Counted from the first letter of the stretch, positions 1 through 9,333 are shown. The stretch: DNA of 64,000 bases from an uncultured Spirochaetales bacterium (GCA_949285145.1 CASDXQ010000001.1:17584-81583); one strand, 5' to 3'. Made by a program: numbers and translations. Notes: generated from the letters alone by a model not told the origin.

Positions 1-1335
1 AGTGGGAATTGAACCGGAAGAAGCTCCGCACATTCCCTGCCCTGTAAGCATATGTCTGCCGACCATATCGATATCAAGCAGGATACGGCTGCCTTTTCCT
101 ATGAGTGAGGCGCCTCTCACCGCATTGCATATCTTTCCGTTTCTGATTCTGTATGCCTCGGTTACCGCGAAATTGAATTCTCCTGTTGCAGGATTTACAC
201 TGCCTCCTCCCATTTTTGCACAGTAAATCCCGTTGTCTATCGAGGCGATTATATCCTCATCTTCATCCTCTCCCGCCGCGATGTATGTATTTGTCATGCG
301 GCTTGTGGGAGTATACTGGTAATTCTGGCGCCGGGATGATCCGCTTGACTTCTCATTCATACGCCTTCCATTGAAACGGTCGACCAGATAATTCCTGAGT
401 ATTCCATTTTCTATGAGAATGTTTTTCTGGGAAGGAGTGCCTTCATCATCTATGTTCATTGAACCCCATGCGTTTGCAATTGTACCGTCATCAATCGCAG
501 TCACTTTCTCATTTGCGATTTTCTCTCCTTTCCTGAGAGCGAATTCACTAAGTCCGTAGGCAACCCTCGAAGCTTCAAGGGAATGTCCGCATGATTCATG
601 GAAAATCACACCGCCGAATCCGTTTTCGATTGCTGCGGTATAAACTCCGCTTTCAATATAATCCGCCTCTATATTCACGACAGCCTGTCTTGCGGCTTCT
701 CTCCCGATCTCTTCAGGTTTTATGACCTTCTCCAGCATTTCCATACCCATCTGTCTTCCTGGGCCGCAGAAACCTGTCTGGCTCACACTGCCTTTTGATG
801 CCACTGCAGAACATGCCATACGGCAGCGTATCTGCCTGTCCGATGTAAGAAGACCTTCGGAATTGGCTATGACTATCTTTCTGTCTGAATCAATGAATGT
901 ACCGGTAACCTGGGAAATTACAGGTGAATAGGATTTTGCGCTCACACACATCTTCCTGACAAGTTCAGCTTTTTCCTGTGCAGGAATTCCTGAGGGGACT
1001 GTCTCTATCTTATGTATATTGGCGTTAAGTCTTTCCTTCAGGTAAAAAGACTCTGCAACTCTCTTTCCATCCCCGATTATCTGAGCTGCATTCCGTGCTG
1101 CAGACAATACAGCGTCCTCGCTCAGATCACTTGTTGATGCGCTAGCGCTTTTCAATCCGCAATACACTCTGATCCCAAGACCCGATACAACAGCAGAAGA
1201 AACAGAGTCGACTCTGGCATCGACAAGAGAAATTGCATTGTTCAGGCTCTCCTCGATGAAAACTTCCGCAAAATCCGCACCGGTTGAAAGAGCCTCATCA
1301 AGTGCTTTCACGATAAGATTCTCATTTAAAGGCAT
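1..1335 (-). CDS. tldD: TldD-family metalloprotease, 3' end cut by window edge
   Basis: TldD pairs with TldE/PmbA to form a heterodimeric zinc protease that degrades unfolded or modified peptides in the cytoplasm. From the ATG at 1335 about 445 codons are visible, against roughly 470-480 for the family, so only a short C-terminal tail is missing. The signature HESCGHSLE, the HExxxH metal-binding motif of TldD, falls at about residues 246-254. Further on, the protein keeps the glycine-rich segments around IDDEGTPSQ and MGGGSVNPATG typical of TldD C-terminal halves. The start lies inside the 3' end of the upstream PNPOx-like gene (10 bp overlap), so the two are probably translationally coupled. 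The partner gene is not in the window and may lie beyond the left edge. Confidence 0.9.
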   Translation of the reverse strand, partial: MPLNENLIVKALDEALSTGADFAEVFIEESLNNAISLVDARVDSVSSAVVSGLGIRVYCGLKSASASTSDLSEDAVLSAARNAAQIIGDGKRVAESFYLKERLNANIHKIETVPSGIPAQEKAELVRKMCVSAKSYSPVISQVTGTFIDSDRKIVIANSEGLLTSDRQIRCRMACSAVASKGSVSQTGFCGPGRQMGMEMLEKVIKPEEIGREAARQAVVNIEADYIESGVYTAAIENGFGGVIFHESCGHSLEASRVAYGLSEFALRKGEKIANEKVTAIDDGTIANAWGSMNIDDEGTPSQKNILIENGILRNYLVDRFNGRRMNEKSSGSSRRQNYQYTPTSRMTNTYIAAGEDEDEDIIASIDNGIYCAKMGGGSVNPATGEFNFAVTEAYRIRNGKICNAVRGASLIGKGSRILLDIDMVGRHMLTGQGMCGASSGSIPT

Positions 1336-1823
1336 CCGTTTTCCTCCTTCCAGCCTTTTGTCGCCTTGACTGAAAACACCTCTGTCTCGATTCTGTAAAC
1401 AAGAATTGCGCTCATCGCTCTCATGTCAAGATCAAATCCTTCTCTTTCATAATGTTTCATTATAAGCTCAACACCTTTTTTCCTCTCCGTTTCATCATCA
1501 ACAAGATACACTATTCCTTTTCCTATGAAAGATGCGTAATTCATGTTGCATGTCCTCTTCCTCTCATCCATGAAAAGAGATGAATTTCCGATTAGAGAGA
1601 AAGTACATGAACATTGTCTGCCGATCAGTCTGTTGAGAGTTCCGTCTTTTGCCTTGTGGAAATAAAAAAAATGCTTTCCGTCTTTTTCCTCTTCACCGAA
1701 ACACAAAGGAATGATATAAGGAACAGAATCAGCATTCAACGCTATGCTGAGCACCTGGCTCTGTCTGATGCATTTTCTGACTGCATCAGGTTCTGATGAC
1801 ACATCTCTGTCAGATCTTCTCAT
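1326..1823 (-). CDS. Pyridoxamine 5'-phosphate oxidase-fold (flavin/nitroreductase-like) protein
   Basis: A 165-residue cytoplasmic protein of the split-barrel PNPOx-like superfamily (NimA-type, flavin-nucleotide binding). The order MRRSDRDV, then a strand-rich core with PYIIPLCFG and HFFYFHKAKDGTLNRLI, then CNMNYASFIGKG is typical of this group. Members bind FMN, haem or F420 and reduce small molecules; the substrate cannot be read from sequence. I chose the ATG at 1823 because a strong AAGGAGG lies 9 nt upstream; the in-frame TTG just before it has no such spacing. It overlaps the upstream DUF368 gene by 14 bp and tldD downstream by 10 bp, forming a three-gene operon. Confidence 0.75.
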   Translation of the reverse strand: MRRSDRDVSSEPDAVRKCIRQSQVLSIALNADSVPYIIPLCFGEEEKDGKHFFYFHKAKDGTLNRLIGRQCSCTFSLIGNSSLFMDERKRTCNMNYASFIGKGIVYLVDDETERKKGVELIMKHYEREGFDLDMRAMSAILVYRIETEVFSVKATKGWKEENGCL

Positions 1824-2631
1824 CAAGCTGAGCCTCCTTGGATGATATAAGATATATTATGATGAAACCCGCTACGAATGAAACCGCTGAGCAGAGAATT
1901 TCCAGACCGTGCGGGGTTCCCGGGTAAACCGTATACACAGAGCCGACAAGAAAGCCAAGTATGAGTGTATATGTGAAGGACGGAAAACGATACATGCATA
2001 TCTCAAGCACTCTTGTAAGAAGAATGACACCGAGAATGAAACCGAGAACAAAGGGGACAAGCGCAAGAACATCCAGCTGGGAAATCGCACTCATCACGAA
2101 ATCATATGTCCCCAGCAGCAGGAGCAGATAGCTTGTGCTTATTCCCGGAAGGATAAAGCCGACTGCAACGACAAGTCCGGTGACAATCTGCAGAAGAAAT
2201 GTGGAAAAGCTCATGCCGCTGACTGCAGCAGCATCCATCTGAGGCAAGAAACTCATCATGATGACAATAAAAGCTCCTATGCAGAAAAAAAGCATATGGG
2301 AAGGCTTAACTTTATCAATCATTGCTTTTTTGCACAGCATCGGAACTGATCCGAAAACAAGGCCGATGAAGAAGAACATCGATACTATCGGGAAGCGGTC
2401 GATTATGTCTGTTATCGGGCGGGCACAGAGGACAATTCCGGCAAGTCCTGCAATGGCAAACTGCAGAAGAAATAGGAAATTCTTCTTCACATCCTTGAAA
2501 AAACTGCTGACTGAAGAAATGAGACGGTCATATATTCCAAGAATCATGGCCATTGATCCGCCGGAAACTCCGGGAACCATCATGGTAGAACCAACAACAA
2601 AACCTTTTATCAGAACACTGATTGAGAACAT
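1810..2631 (-). CDS. DUF368 membrane protein (PopT-type undecaprenyl-phosphate translocase)
   Basis: A 273-residue polytopic inner-membrane protein with about eight hydrophobic segments. The N-terminal GSTMMVPGVSGGSMAMILGIYDRLI is the hallmark DUF368 re-entrant motif, and a second copy appears near the middle (GFILPGISTSYLLLLLGTYD), matching the inverted-repeat fold of the family. DUF368 proteins (PopT) were shown to recycle undecaprenyl phosphate across the membrane for cell-wall synthesis; assigning that role here is by family. The gene has no Shine-Dalgarno, and a TATATT hexamer ends 6 nt before the ATG, so the mRNA may be leaderless. It is first in the operon with the PNPOx-like gene and tldD. 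Confidence 0.85.
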   Translation of the reverse strand: MFSISVLIKGFVVGSTMMVPGVSGGSMAMILGIYDRLISSVSSFFKDVKKNFLFLLQFAIAGLAGIVLCARPITDIIDRFPIVSMFFFIGLVFGSVPMLCKKAMIDKVKPSHMLFFCIGAFIVIMMSFLPQMDAAAVSGMSFSTFLLQIVTGLVVAVGFILPGISTSYLLLLLGTYDFVMSAISQLDVLALVPFVLGFILGVILLTRVLEICMYRFPSFTYTLILGFLVGSVYTVYPGTPHGLEILCSAVSFVAGFIIIYLISSKEAQLDEKI

Positions 2632-2637
2632 GGTAGA

Positions 2638-2643
2638 AATATA
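2638..2643 (-). promoter_or_regulatory. Putative -10 element of the DUF368 operon
   Basis: TATATT on the minus strand, 6 nt upstream of the DUF368 ATG. The -35 region 17 nt further upstream (TGGCTT) is weak and lies inside the terminator hairpin of the preceding gene. The spacing implies transcription starting at or next to the start codon. Confidence 0.4.
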
Positions 2644-2652
2644 GCATTAAAC

Positions 2653-2680
2653 AAAAAAGAAAGCCACATGATGTGGCTTT
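2653..2680 (-). terminator. Rho-independent terminator of the barrel-protein gene
   Basis: On the minus strand an AAAGCCACAT / ATGTGGCTTT inverted repeat with almost no loop is followed by CTTTTTT. It sits about 30 bp past the stop codon of the gene ending at 2713. Confidence 0.8.
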
Positions 2681-2712
2681 CCATGAATATATCTGGTAAA
2701 AGATACGCCCTG

Positions 2713-4020
2713 TCAGCGTTCCCACAGGATATTGAGTCTGATTGTGAGTGCATCAACGTCTCTGTCACCGAGATTCTCACCGAACTCATTCCAGTAATAG
2801 GATGCTTCAAGATGAATAAGGTTGAAGAGATTGATACCGAGACCGACTGATGCATATCCGCTATTAAGACCACCGCGCAGTTCAAGGAACTTGAAGAGCT
2901 GCAGCTCAGCACCGACCTTGACACGTGTAAGGAATGAATTAAGTGAAATGTCATCGAAAAGGCCGATGACATCAACAACATCAAATGCAACTGTCGGATC
3001 AGCCAGCCACTCCCATCCGCCGAGATCAGGAGACCAGCCGAAGCCGAGTGAGAGGTTCATATCTGACTTTGCTGTGAAAGCATCTGATTCAAAAACATCT
3101 GAAACGATGCTCATCGGATCTCCTGTAAGTCCTTCGATATTCGTAATCATGTAGTTGTATCCGCCGTTGACCAGCTGGATGTTGGAAGCAACAGCAGCGA
3201 GTGTGAAGCCGAACGGGAAATTGACGTTCGCACCTACTGTAAGCGGAACAGCCCAGCCTATTGCAACAGGCTTTGCATTGAGTATGGCCATCGGATCACT
3301 TTCGCTTCCTTCAGCAGGAATCATATCAAGTGCATCCTGTGCGCTTATCGACTCCATGAATGCCCTAATCTGAAGTGCTGCGGAAACACCGATGTCAAAG
3401 TTGATTGCGCTGTCACGGAAGAAGCGCAGTCCGATACCTGCTGTAAGAGCGGCATCAACCTGCGGGATAATCTGGATATCAGCAATGGAATTACCTGTAT
3501 CAGTATATGTGTTCAGGTTCACCTGTGTATCAACTGCAAGAGCAAAACGGCCGAGCTTGAAGCCGACACCTGCATCAACAGTAGCAAGCTTGTTGCGGCC
3601 GTAGCCTGAAAGAGCGGAAAGGATACCCGGCTTTCCGTCGCTGCCCAGAAGAGTTGATGAAAGCTTTTCGGGATCAGTGAAGATAGAGGGATCCTCAATT
3701 GCAGAGGTCACGATACCTGTGTCATAAATTCCCTTGACATTATACAGGGTGACCGCAACATTCGGCATGTTGAACACAAGACCTCTTGCTCCGAGGGAAG
3801 CAGGGTTGATGTAGAGCGAATCCTGATTGTTGAATACAGCGAGACCGGCTCCGCCCATAGCCATGATTCTCGCACTAGTCTTTGTATACGGTGCACTCAG
3901 CGCATTTGAATACATTGCATGATCAATGCCTTCAAATACAATATCATCAGCTGCAAATACGGATGAGCAGGCAGCAAAAACAATGAAAACTGTGACTAAA
4001 ATCTTTTTAATACTGTTCAT
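2713..4020 (-). CDS. Outer-membrane beta-barrel protein, FadL/UPF0164-like
   Basis: 435 residues with a clear signal peptide (basic MNSIKK, hydrophobic core, cleavage after SVFA at about residue 23). The mature part begins with a segment ending in RIMAMGGAGLAVFNNQDSLYINPASL, the G-A-G ... N-P-A-S/A pattern found at the N-terminus of FadL, PorV and spirochaetal UPF0164 proteins. Alternating hydrophobic strands continue to the end, which closes with LTIRLNILWER, a plausible final barrel strand. The role is probably an outer-membrane pore or long-chain substrate channel; the ligand is unknown. An AAGGAGG sits 8 nt before the ATG. It follows the lipoprotein gene by 17 bp, so the two are probably one operon with a terminator just downstream. 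Confidence 0.7.
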   Translation of the reverse strand: MNSIKKILVTVFIVFAACSSVFAADDIVFEGIDHAMYSNALSAPYTKTSARIMAMGGAGLAVFNNQDSLYINPASLGARGLVFNMPNVAVTLYNVKGIYDTGIVTSAIEDPSIFTDPEKLSSTLLGSDGKPGILSALSGYGRNKLATVDAGVGFKLGRFALAVDTQVNLNTYTDTGNSIADIQIIPQVDAALTAGIGLRFFRDSAINFDIGVSAALQIRAFMESISAQDALDMIPAEGSESDPMAILNAKPVAIGWAVPLTVGANVNFPFGFTLAAVASNIQLVNGGYNYMITNIEGLTGDPMSIVSDVFESDAFTAKSDMNLSLGFGWSPDLGGWEWLADPTVAFDVVDVIGLFDDISLNSFLTRVKVGAELQLFKFLELRGGLNSGYASVGLGINLFNLIHLEASYYWNEFGENLGDRDVDALTIRLNILWER

Positions 4021-4037
4021 ATCTTACCTCCTTATCC

Positions 4038-5768
4038 TCAGTTTTTCTGAAATTCATCATACATCTTGCTGACAGCATCTGCGAATGACGTGAATGAACC
4101 GTCATCTTCAGCATTGGAGACACCAAGCTGTTCAAGGATATCGAACACATTGAAAGCGCCCACAGTTGTCATCTTGTCAAGAAGAGCCGCCTTGTTCTCA
4201 AGATAATTCTTTATCACAGGAACATTTCCTTCAGAAACTTCATTGACTCCGTATGTCAGGATGTTTTCAAAAACTGCGGTGATCATGCTGTTGTCATCAT
4301 CATTTTCACCGACAATCTGACCATCAGCCATCAGGCCTAATGCCTCAAGAACATCTGTCTGGACATAAATCCTCGTATCAGCTTCTATGACACCTTTACT
4401 GATCCATTCATTCTTTTCAAGGAAAACATTCAGTTCATCAACAAGATCAAGGTCGTTCAGCGAGAAGATCCTGTCAACGGCGGAAAGGATACCTGAAAGA
4501 ATGTAGTCAAGAGCAGATGAGATGGATGCCTTGCCCTTGTCCTTGATGTAAGAGAAGTCTGCCGGGTTGATCATTTCAACGTCTGCAGGAACAAGGAAAT
4601 ACATCATGTCATAAGCCGTGACAAGAGAACCCATTGCATTGATTCTTGTTCTCAGATCAGAGAACTGAATGACACCGTTCTTCTCACTTGTTCCGAAAAC
4701 AGATGTCATGATGCTTCTTGTCACTGAAAGGATCTTGCGGGCATCCGCTGTTGCTTCAGGATCATTTGCATCCTGACCTGCTGCTGGAGACACATACCAG
4801 TCACCTTCAATTTTCCAGTTATCATCTTCTGTATCCTGCAGTTCATTTTCCAAACTTTCTGCTGAAAGACTTCTCCTGGAATATACCTCAGGAGTGTCTT
4901 CTCCGTCAGAAGATGTATTCATAAGACTTATAAGATCGCCGATGGCGGGAATAGTAAGCAGATCAATATCGCCTGAAAGAGCTTTGGTAACATCTGCCAG
5001 AACTGTCGCATCGTTGATCAGCGATTTTACGGAGTCCTTCTCAAGCATGGAAGATGCATCGCTCTCACCCTTAATTTCCGCATAAGCACTTGCCGCTGAA
5101 GATACAAGGTTCGTGATCATCTGAACCTGAACGACATCAGCCTGAGTCAGTTCTTTATCTGAAGAAGCTTTTGCATTAAGCTGGCTCTGAAGATCATTAA
5201 GGACTTTATTGATCTTCTCGTCATTTATCTTATCATTCAATGTTGTGATGACAGCTGAAGTAAGAGCCATTGAACCTTTTGCAGCATCACTCTTGTCTGA
5301 GGCTTTTTTCATGTCCTCAACAAATGCATTTCTCTGTGCGCCCTGAAGTGAAAGCGTGATGTTCTCGTTGAAAGAGTTCTTCTCTTCCGTGCTCTGGGCT
5401 TTCAATACACCCTTTTCAACAATCTCTTTCTGCTCCTCAGGAATTGTTATTGAAACTGAAACATTTTCTCCGGCAATATCCTTGATGGCAGTTTCCACAG
5501 AACCAAGACCGAGTTTCGTCAATGTATCGGAAGTCAGCTCATTTGTAGAACCAGAACTCCCTTCATTATTAAAGATGTCGTTAACGGTTTCCGTGTTGTT
5601 GATTGCATCATTTACAGCAGAAACATTCTTTATGTCAACACTGATCCAGCCCCACTCGAAATACTTGTTTCCCTGCAGAGATTCAAATGCAGAATCAAGC
5701 GAGCAGGATGCCATTGTAAACAAAAGCAACAGACATACAACAAGTACGCTGATAAATTTCCTTCTCAT
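4038..5768 (-). CDS. Lipoprotein of unknown function, 576 aa
   Basis: The protein starts MRRKFISVLVVCLLLLFTMASC, a lipoprotein signal peptide with the acceptor cysteine at residue 22. The mature part is acidic, rich in Ser, Asp, Asn and Ala, mostly predicted helical, with no cysteines or catalytic motif that I recognise. It resembles the many poorly conserved lipoproteins of Treponema and Sphaerochaeta. The start is supported by AGGGGAG 7 nt upstream. A TTGATT-18-TATAAT promoter lies about 77 bp upstream. Co-transcription with the outer-membrane barrel gene 17 bp downstream suggests a joint envelope function, but this is only inferred from position. Confidence 0.75.
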   Translation of the reverse strand: MRRKFISVLVVCLLLLFTMASCSLDSAFESLQGNKYFEWGWISVDIKNVSAVNDAINNTETVNDIFNNEGSSGSTNELTSDTLTKLGLGSVETAIKDIAGENVSVSITIPEEQKEIVEKGVLKAQSTEEKNSFNENITLSLQGAQRNAFVEDMKKASDKSDAAKGSMALTSAVITTLNDKINDEKINKVLNDLQSQLNAKASSDKELTQADVVQVQMITNLVSSAASAYAEIKGESDASSMLEKDSVKSLINDATVLADVTKALSGDIDLLTIPAIGDLISLMNTSSDGEDTPEVYSRRSLSAESLENELQDTEDDNWKIEGDWYVSPAAGQDANDPEATADARKILSVTRSIMTSVFGTSEKNGVIQFSDLRTRINAMGSLVTAYDMMYFLVPADVEMINPADFSYIKDKGKASISSALDYILSGILSAVDRIFSLNDLDLVDELNVFLEKNEWISKGVIEADTRIYVQTDVLEALGLMADGQIVGENDDDNSMITAVFENILTYGVNEVSEGNVPVIKNYLENKAALLDKMTTVGAFNVFDILEQLGVSNAEDDGSFTSFADAVSKMYDEFQKN

Positions 5769-5844
5769 ATGATTTCTCCCCTATAATTTCTCATTTGCCT
5801 TAAAACCTGCATGGTTTTCAGACAAATTCGTTATGAGCACACAT

Positions 5845-5874
5845 ATTATATACATCAGCAATTGAAAAAATCAA
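5845..5874 (-). promoter_or_regulatory. Promoter of the lipoprotein / barrel operon
   Basis: TTGATT, an 18-bp spacer and a perfect TATAAT on the minus strand. Transcription would start near 5838 and give a leader of about 70 nt before the lipoprotein start codon. Confidence 0.65.
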
Positions 5875-5919
5875 ATATCTGCTTCCTGTTATTTGTATTT
5901 TTAACTGCTGTTTTCCCCA

Positions 5920-6207
5920 TTATCTGCCGTACATATCCTCAAGAGTTCTGATCTGAGTGTCAAATTCAGAAAAGTCGTACATATCCTCCATCTTGAAATC
6001 AAGCACCTTTGACAGCTTATATGCAAGTTCCAGGGACGGAGAGAAAATCTCTTTTTCAATTGAATAGATTGTCTGACGGGAAACACCGCAGCAGAAAGCA
6101 AGTTCGCTCTGACTCATACGGCGTTTGATTCTCAATGCTTTCACCAGATTTTTCATAACAATATACTTGAACAGGTTTTCAGAATTGTCAAGTTTTAATG
6201 ACCTCAT
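5920..6207 (-). CDS. Small XRE-family helix-turn-helix regulator
   Basis: 95 residues. The core, MKNLVKALRIKRRMSQSELAFCCGVSRQTIYSIEKEIFSPSLELAYKLSKVLDF, is a textbook HTH_3/XRE domain of the small YozG-like regulators that usually begin at that internal methionine (codon 18, position 6156). Neither start has a convincing Shine-Dalgarno, so the longer form is listed. The C-terminal 25 residues are acidic. No partner membrane or toxin gene sits beside it, so the target is unknown. It lies between the ppdK terminator and the lipoprotein promoter and is probably its own transcription unit. Confidence 0.8.
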   Translation of the reverse strand: MRSLKLDNSENLFKYIVMKNLVKALRIKRRMSQSELAFCCGVSRQTIYSIEKEIFSPSLELAYKLSKVLDFKMEDMYDFSEFDTQIRTLEDMYGR

Positions 6208-6253
6208 TTATCTGATTAATTACAGAACAGGAAAAAATCTGCCGGAGAGATCA

Positions 6254-6290
6254 GAAAAAAAGACAGGGGCAGGAAAAACTGCCCCTGTCT
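6254..6290 (-). terminator. Strong terminator after ppdK
   Basis: A perfect 12-bp inverted repeat (AGACAGGGGCAG / CTGCCCCTGTCT, 6-nt loop) at 6261-6290, followed on the minus strand by seven T. It begins 16 bp past the ppdK stop. Confidence 0.92.
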
Positions 6291-6305
6291 TCATAAACGA
6301 TGAAA

Positions 6306-9014
6306 TCATTTCTTATTGACATCAATTGCTGCCTGTGCTGCCGCAAGACGGGCGATAGGCACTCTGAAAGGAGAACAGGAAACATAATTGAGCCCTACCT
6401 CCTGACAGAACCTGATCGTCTTGGGATCACCGCCGTGTTCGCCGCAGATTCCAAGCTTGATGTCAGGACGGACGGAACGTCCGAGCTCAGAGGCCATTCT
6501 GACAAGCTTACCGACACCTCCTGCATCGATTGTCGCAAATGGATCATATTCATAGAACTGCTTGTCAGGGTCGTTCACATAATGAGTGAGGAAGCTTGCG
6601 GCATCGTCACGGGAGAAACCGCATGTCATCTGAGTCAGATCGTTTGTTCCGAAGCTGAAGAACTCGGCTTCCCTTGCAATCTCATCAGCTGTGATAGCCG
6701 CACGGGGAACTTCAATCATGGTACCGATCTTGTAACCAATCTTGAGGCCCTGCTCGTCAAACACCTCATCGATGACTTTCACTGCTCTTTCCTTGCAGTA
6801 GACAAATTCCTTATAGATGCCTACAAGAGGAATCATGATCTCAGGATGGACTTCATAGCCTTCCCTCTTTGCCTGGATTGCGGCTTCGATGATGGCTCTG
6901 ACCTGCATTTCAAGAATTTCAGGATAGACAACTGCGAGACGGCATCCCCTGAAACCGAGCATCGGGTTGAACTCATGATGCTTTGCTATCTTCTGTGAAA
7001 GTTCTTCAACACTGATTCCGAGCTGGAGAGCGGTCTCATGACGTGTAGTGCTGTCATTGGGCAGGAATTCGTGCAGAGGCGGATCCAGAAGCCTGATTGT
7101 AACAGGAAGACCGTTGAGAGTCTTGAAGATTTCATAGAAATCGCTTCTCTGCATCGGGAGGAGCTCAGAAAGAGCCTGCTGTCTTGCACCAAGAGTGTCA
7201 GCAAGAATCATCTTTCTCATTGAAAGAATCCTGTTTCCGCCGAAGAACATGTGTTCGGTTCTGCAAAGACCAATGCCTTCAGCTCCTAACAGAGTGGCAT
7301 AATGAGCATCCTTCGGAGTGTCTGCATTGGTACGCACGCCCATTGTCTTGATTTCGTTGACGTAGCCCATGAACTTCTTGTAATTCTGGAAAAGCCTGCT
7401 TTCGCTTTCCCTCATTGTTCCGTCAAGAACCTGCATGATCTCACTTGGTTTCACAGCGATTTTCTGTGTATATACAGCGCCTGTGAAACCATCAATTGCC
7501 ATGTAATCTCCTTCCTTGAGTTTAACACCGTTGACTTCGAGAGTCTTCTGCACTTCATTCACATGGATTTCCCCGCAGCCGGAAACGCAAGGACATCCCA
7601 TGCCGCGCGCAACAACCGCAGCATGGCTTGTCATACCGCCGCGGCAGGTGACGACTCCGCGGCTGACAGCCATTCCACCGATATCCTCGGGACTTGTCTC
7701 CTCCCTGACGAGAATGACATCCTTGCCTTCGGCGCTTGCCTCTTCCGCAGCCTTTGCGGTGAAACAGATCTGTCCGCAGGCACCGCCTGGGCTGGCAGCA
7801 AGACCGGTTGTGGCAACTTTGATGCTGAGATCCCTGATCACTTTGTTGTCAAGGATGGGAGCGAAAAGCTTGTTGAATTCCTGAGCCGGAACACGGCTGA
7901 CTGCGGTCTGTTTGTCGATAAGACCTTCCTCAACCATCTCAACCTGGCTTCTGATCCATGAGAAGATGGTTCTCTTGCCGTTTCTGGTCTGCAGCATGTA
8001 TAGCTTGCCTTCCTGGATAGTGAACTCGATATCCTGCATGTCATGGTAGTGCTTTTCCAGAGTGTCCCGGATACCGCACAGCTGTTCGTAGACTTCAGGA
8101 TTGACCTTCGCAAGCGTGTCTATCTTCTGAGGTGTACGGATGCCGGCAACGACATCTTCGCCCTGAGCATTCATCAGGTACTCGCCGAAGAACTTGTTCT
8201 CACCGCTGGCCGGATCACGTGTGAAGGCAACACCGGTGCCACTTGTATCGCCCATATTGCCGAAGACCATTGTCTGAACGTTTACTGCTGTGCCGAGAAG
8301 GCCGCGGATATCATTCATGAGACGGTATTTGATAGCTCTTTCATTGTTCCATGAATTGAACACAGCATCGATTGTCTTGAAAAGCTGGTATTCCGGATCA
8401 GTCGGGAAATCCTCATCCGTGAATTTCTTGTAAACGATCTTGTATCTCTTGATGACTTCCTTGAGGTTTCCGACATCGAGCTCTGTATCGAACACCTTGC
8501 CGTTCTCATCCTTGACTGACTGCAGAACTCTTTCGAATTCAGAATGAGGCACACCCATTACAACATCGCCGAACATCTGGATGAAGCGGCGGTAGCTGTC
8601 CCAGGCGAAACGCTCATTGCCTGTTTTCTTTATGAGAGCCTGAAGTGAATCGGGATTGAGGCCGAGGTTGAGAACAGTATCCATCATGCCCGGCATGGAC
8701 TGTGCGGCTCCGGAACGTACGGAAACAAGAAGAGGATTCTCCTTGTCACCGAGCTTTGCCCCCATGAGATTCTCAAGCTTTGCAAGGTTTGCAAGCACTT
8801 CATCGCGCAGTCCTTCAGGGTATGCACCCTTGTGTGAATCGAAATAGGCACATGCCTCCGTCGTGATCGTGAATCCTGGCGGAACCGGAAGTCCGATGCT
8901 TGTCATGTCAGCAAGATTTGCTCCTTTGCCTCCAAGCAGGCTTTTCATGTCAGCCCTGCCTTCGGTAACACCGGCACCGAAGAAATAGACATACTTCTTT
9001 TTTTCTTTTTTCAT
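6306..9014 (-). CDS. ppdK: Pyruvate, phosphate dikinase
   Basis: PPDK interconverts pyruvate + ATP + Pi with phosphoenolpyruvate + AMP + PPi in the cytoplasm and is common in anaerobes with PPi-based glycolysis. The protein opens with KKYVYFFGAGVTEGRADMKSLLGGKGANLADM, the family N-terminus; it carries the phosphohistidine segment GGMTSHAAVVARGMGCP and the C-terminal active site GICGEHGGDP. At 902 residues it has normal length. An in-frame ATG at 9098 would add 28 unrelated residues; I prefer 9014 because conserved sequence starts there. The Shine-Dalgarno AAGGAGG lies 5' of a small hairpin (9025-9046) rather than directly before the ATG (see findings). A TTGACT-16-TAGAAT promoter is about 110 bp upstream. 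Confidence 0.95.
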   Translation of the reverse strand: MKKEKKKYVYFFGAGVTEGRADMKSLLGGKGANLADMTSIGLPVPPGFTITTEACAYFDSHKGAYPEGLRDEVLANLAKLENLMGAKLGDKENPLLVSVRSGAAQSMPGMMDTVLNLGLNPDSLQALIKKTGNERFAWDSYRRFIQMFGDVVMGVPHSEFERVLQSVKDENGKVFDTELDVGNLKEVIKRYKIVYKKFTDEDFPTDPEYQLFKTIDAVFNSWNNERAIKYRLMNDIRGLLGTAVNVQTMVFGNMGDTSGTGVAFTRDPASGENKFFGEYLMNAQGEDVVAGIRTPQKIDTLAKVNPEVYEQLCGIRDTLEKHYHDMQDIEFTIQEGKLYMLQTRNGKRTIFSWIRSQVEMVEEGLIDKQTAVSRVPAQEFNKLFAPILDNKVIRDLSIKVATTGLAASPGGACGQICFTAKAAEEASAEGKDVILVREETSPEDIGGMAVSRGVVTCRGGMTSHAAVVARGMGCPCVSGCGEIHVNEVQKTLEVNGVKLKEGDYMAIDGFTGAVYTQKIAVKPSEIMQVLDGTMRESESRLFQNYKKFMGYVNEIKTMGVRTNADTPKDAHYATLLGAEGIGLCRTEHMFFGGNRILSMRKMILADTLGARQQALSELLPMQRSDFYEIFKTLNGLPVTIRLLDPPLHEFLPNDSTTRHETALQLGISVEELSQKIAKHHEFNPMLGFRGCRLAVVYPEILEMQVRAIIEAAIQAKREGYEVHPEIMIPLVGIYKEFVYCKERAVKVIDEVFDEQGLKIGYKIGTMIEVPRAAITADEIAREAEFFSFGTNDLTQMTCGFSRDDAASFLTHYVNDPDKQFYEYDPFATIDAGGVGKLVRMASELGRSVRPDIKLGICGEHGGDPKTIRFCQEVGLNYVSCSPFRVPIARLAAAQAAIDVNKK

Positions 9015-9024
9015 CTGCTTTGCT

Positions 9025-9056
9025 AAGTACAGGAAAAACTGTACTTTCTCCTCCTT
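9025..9056 (-). promoter_or_regulatory. ppdK Shine-Dalgarno separated from the ATG by a hairpin
   Basis: AAGGAGGAGA (9047-9056) abuts a perfect 8-bp inverted repeat, AAGTACAG / CTGTACTT with a 6-nt loop (9025-9046). The hairpin is followed by 10 nt and the ATG at 9014. Folding would bring the ribosome site to a normal distance from the start codon. Confidence 0.5.
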
Positions 9057-9123
9057 CAAAGTATTTGAGAAACGATGTCCTGCCCTAAGGCCATCCATCA
9101 GATGATTAACATGTATCTATTAA

Positions 9124-9151
9124 ATTCTATCAAATATTACTGCTTAGTCAA
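9124..9151 (-). promoter_or_regulatory. ppdK promoter
   Basis: TTGACT, 16-bp spacer and TAGAAT on the minus strand, giving an untranslated leader of about 100 nt before the ATG at 9014. Confidence 0.65.
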
Positions 9152-9272
9152 TTGTTTAGCAGTTAAGAAATTACAAGAATGGAAAATTTAATTTTCAAGT
9201 ATTGCGCAAAATATTTTGTTTATTGTGAAGCAATTAACATCTCTGATTTCACCAGGCGGAATGACGTTTCAT

Positions 9273-9311
9273 AAAAAAGAAAACCGCACGGGATACGGCA
9301 TTCCCATGCGG
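9273..9311 (-). terminator. Terminator of the sigma-factor gene
   Basis: On the minus strand CCGCATGGGA pairs with TCCCGTGCGG (one G-U) around an 8-nt loop, followed by TTTTCTTTTTT. Confidence 0.85.
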
Positions 9312-9333
9312 ACATCTTCGGAAGGCTGAATGC

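Noticed and set aside
6300..7961. Long plus-strand open frames of 219-232 codons
   Set aside because: Antisense to ppdK, the result of its codon use.
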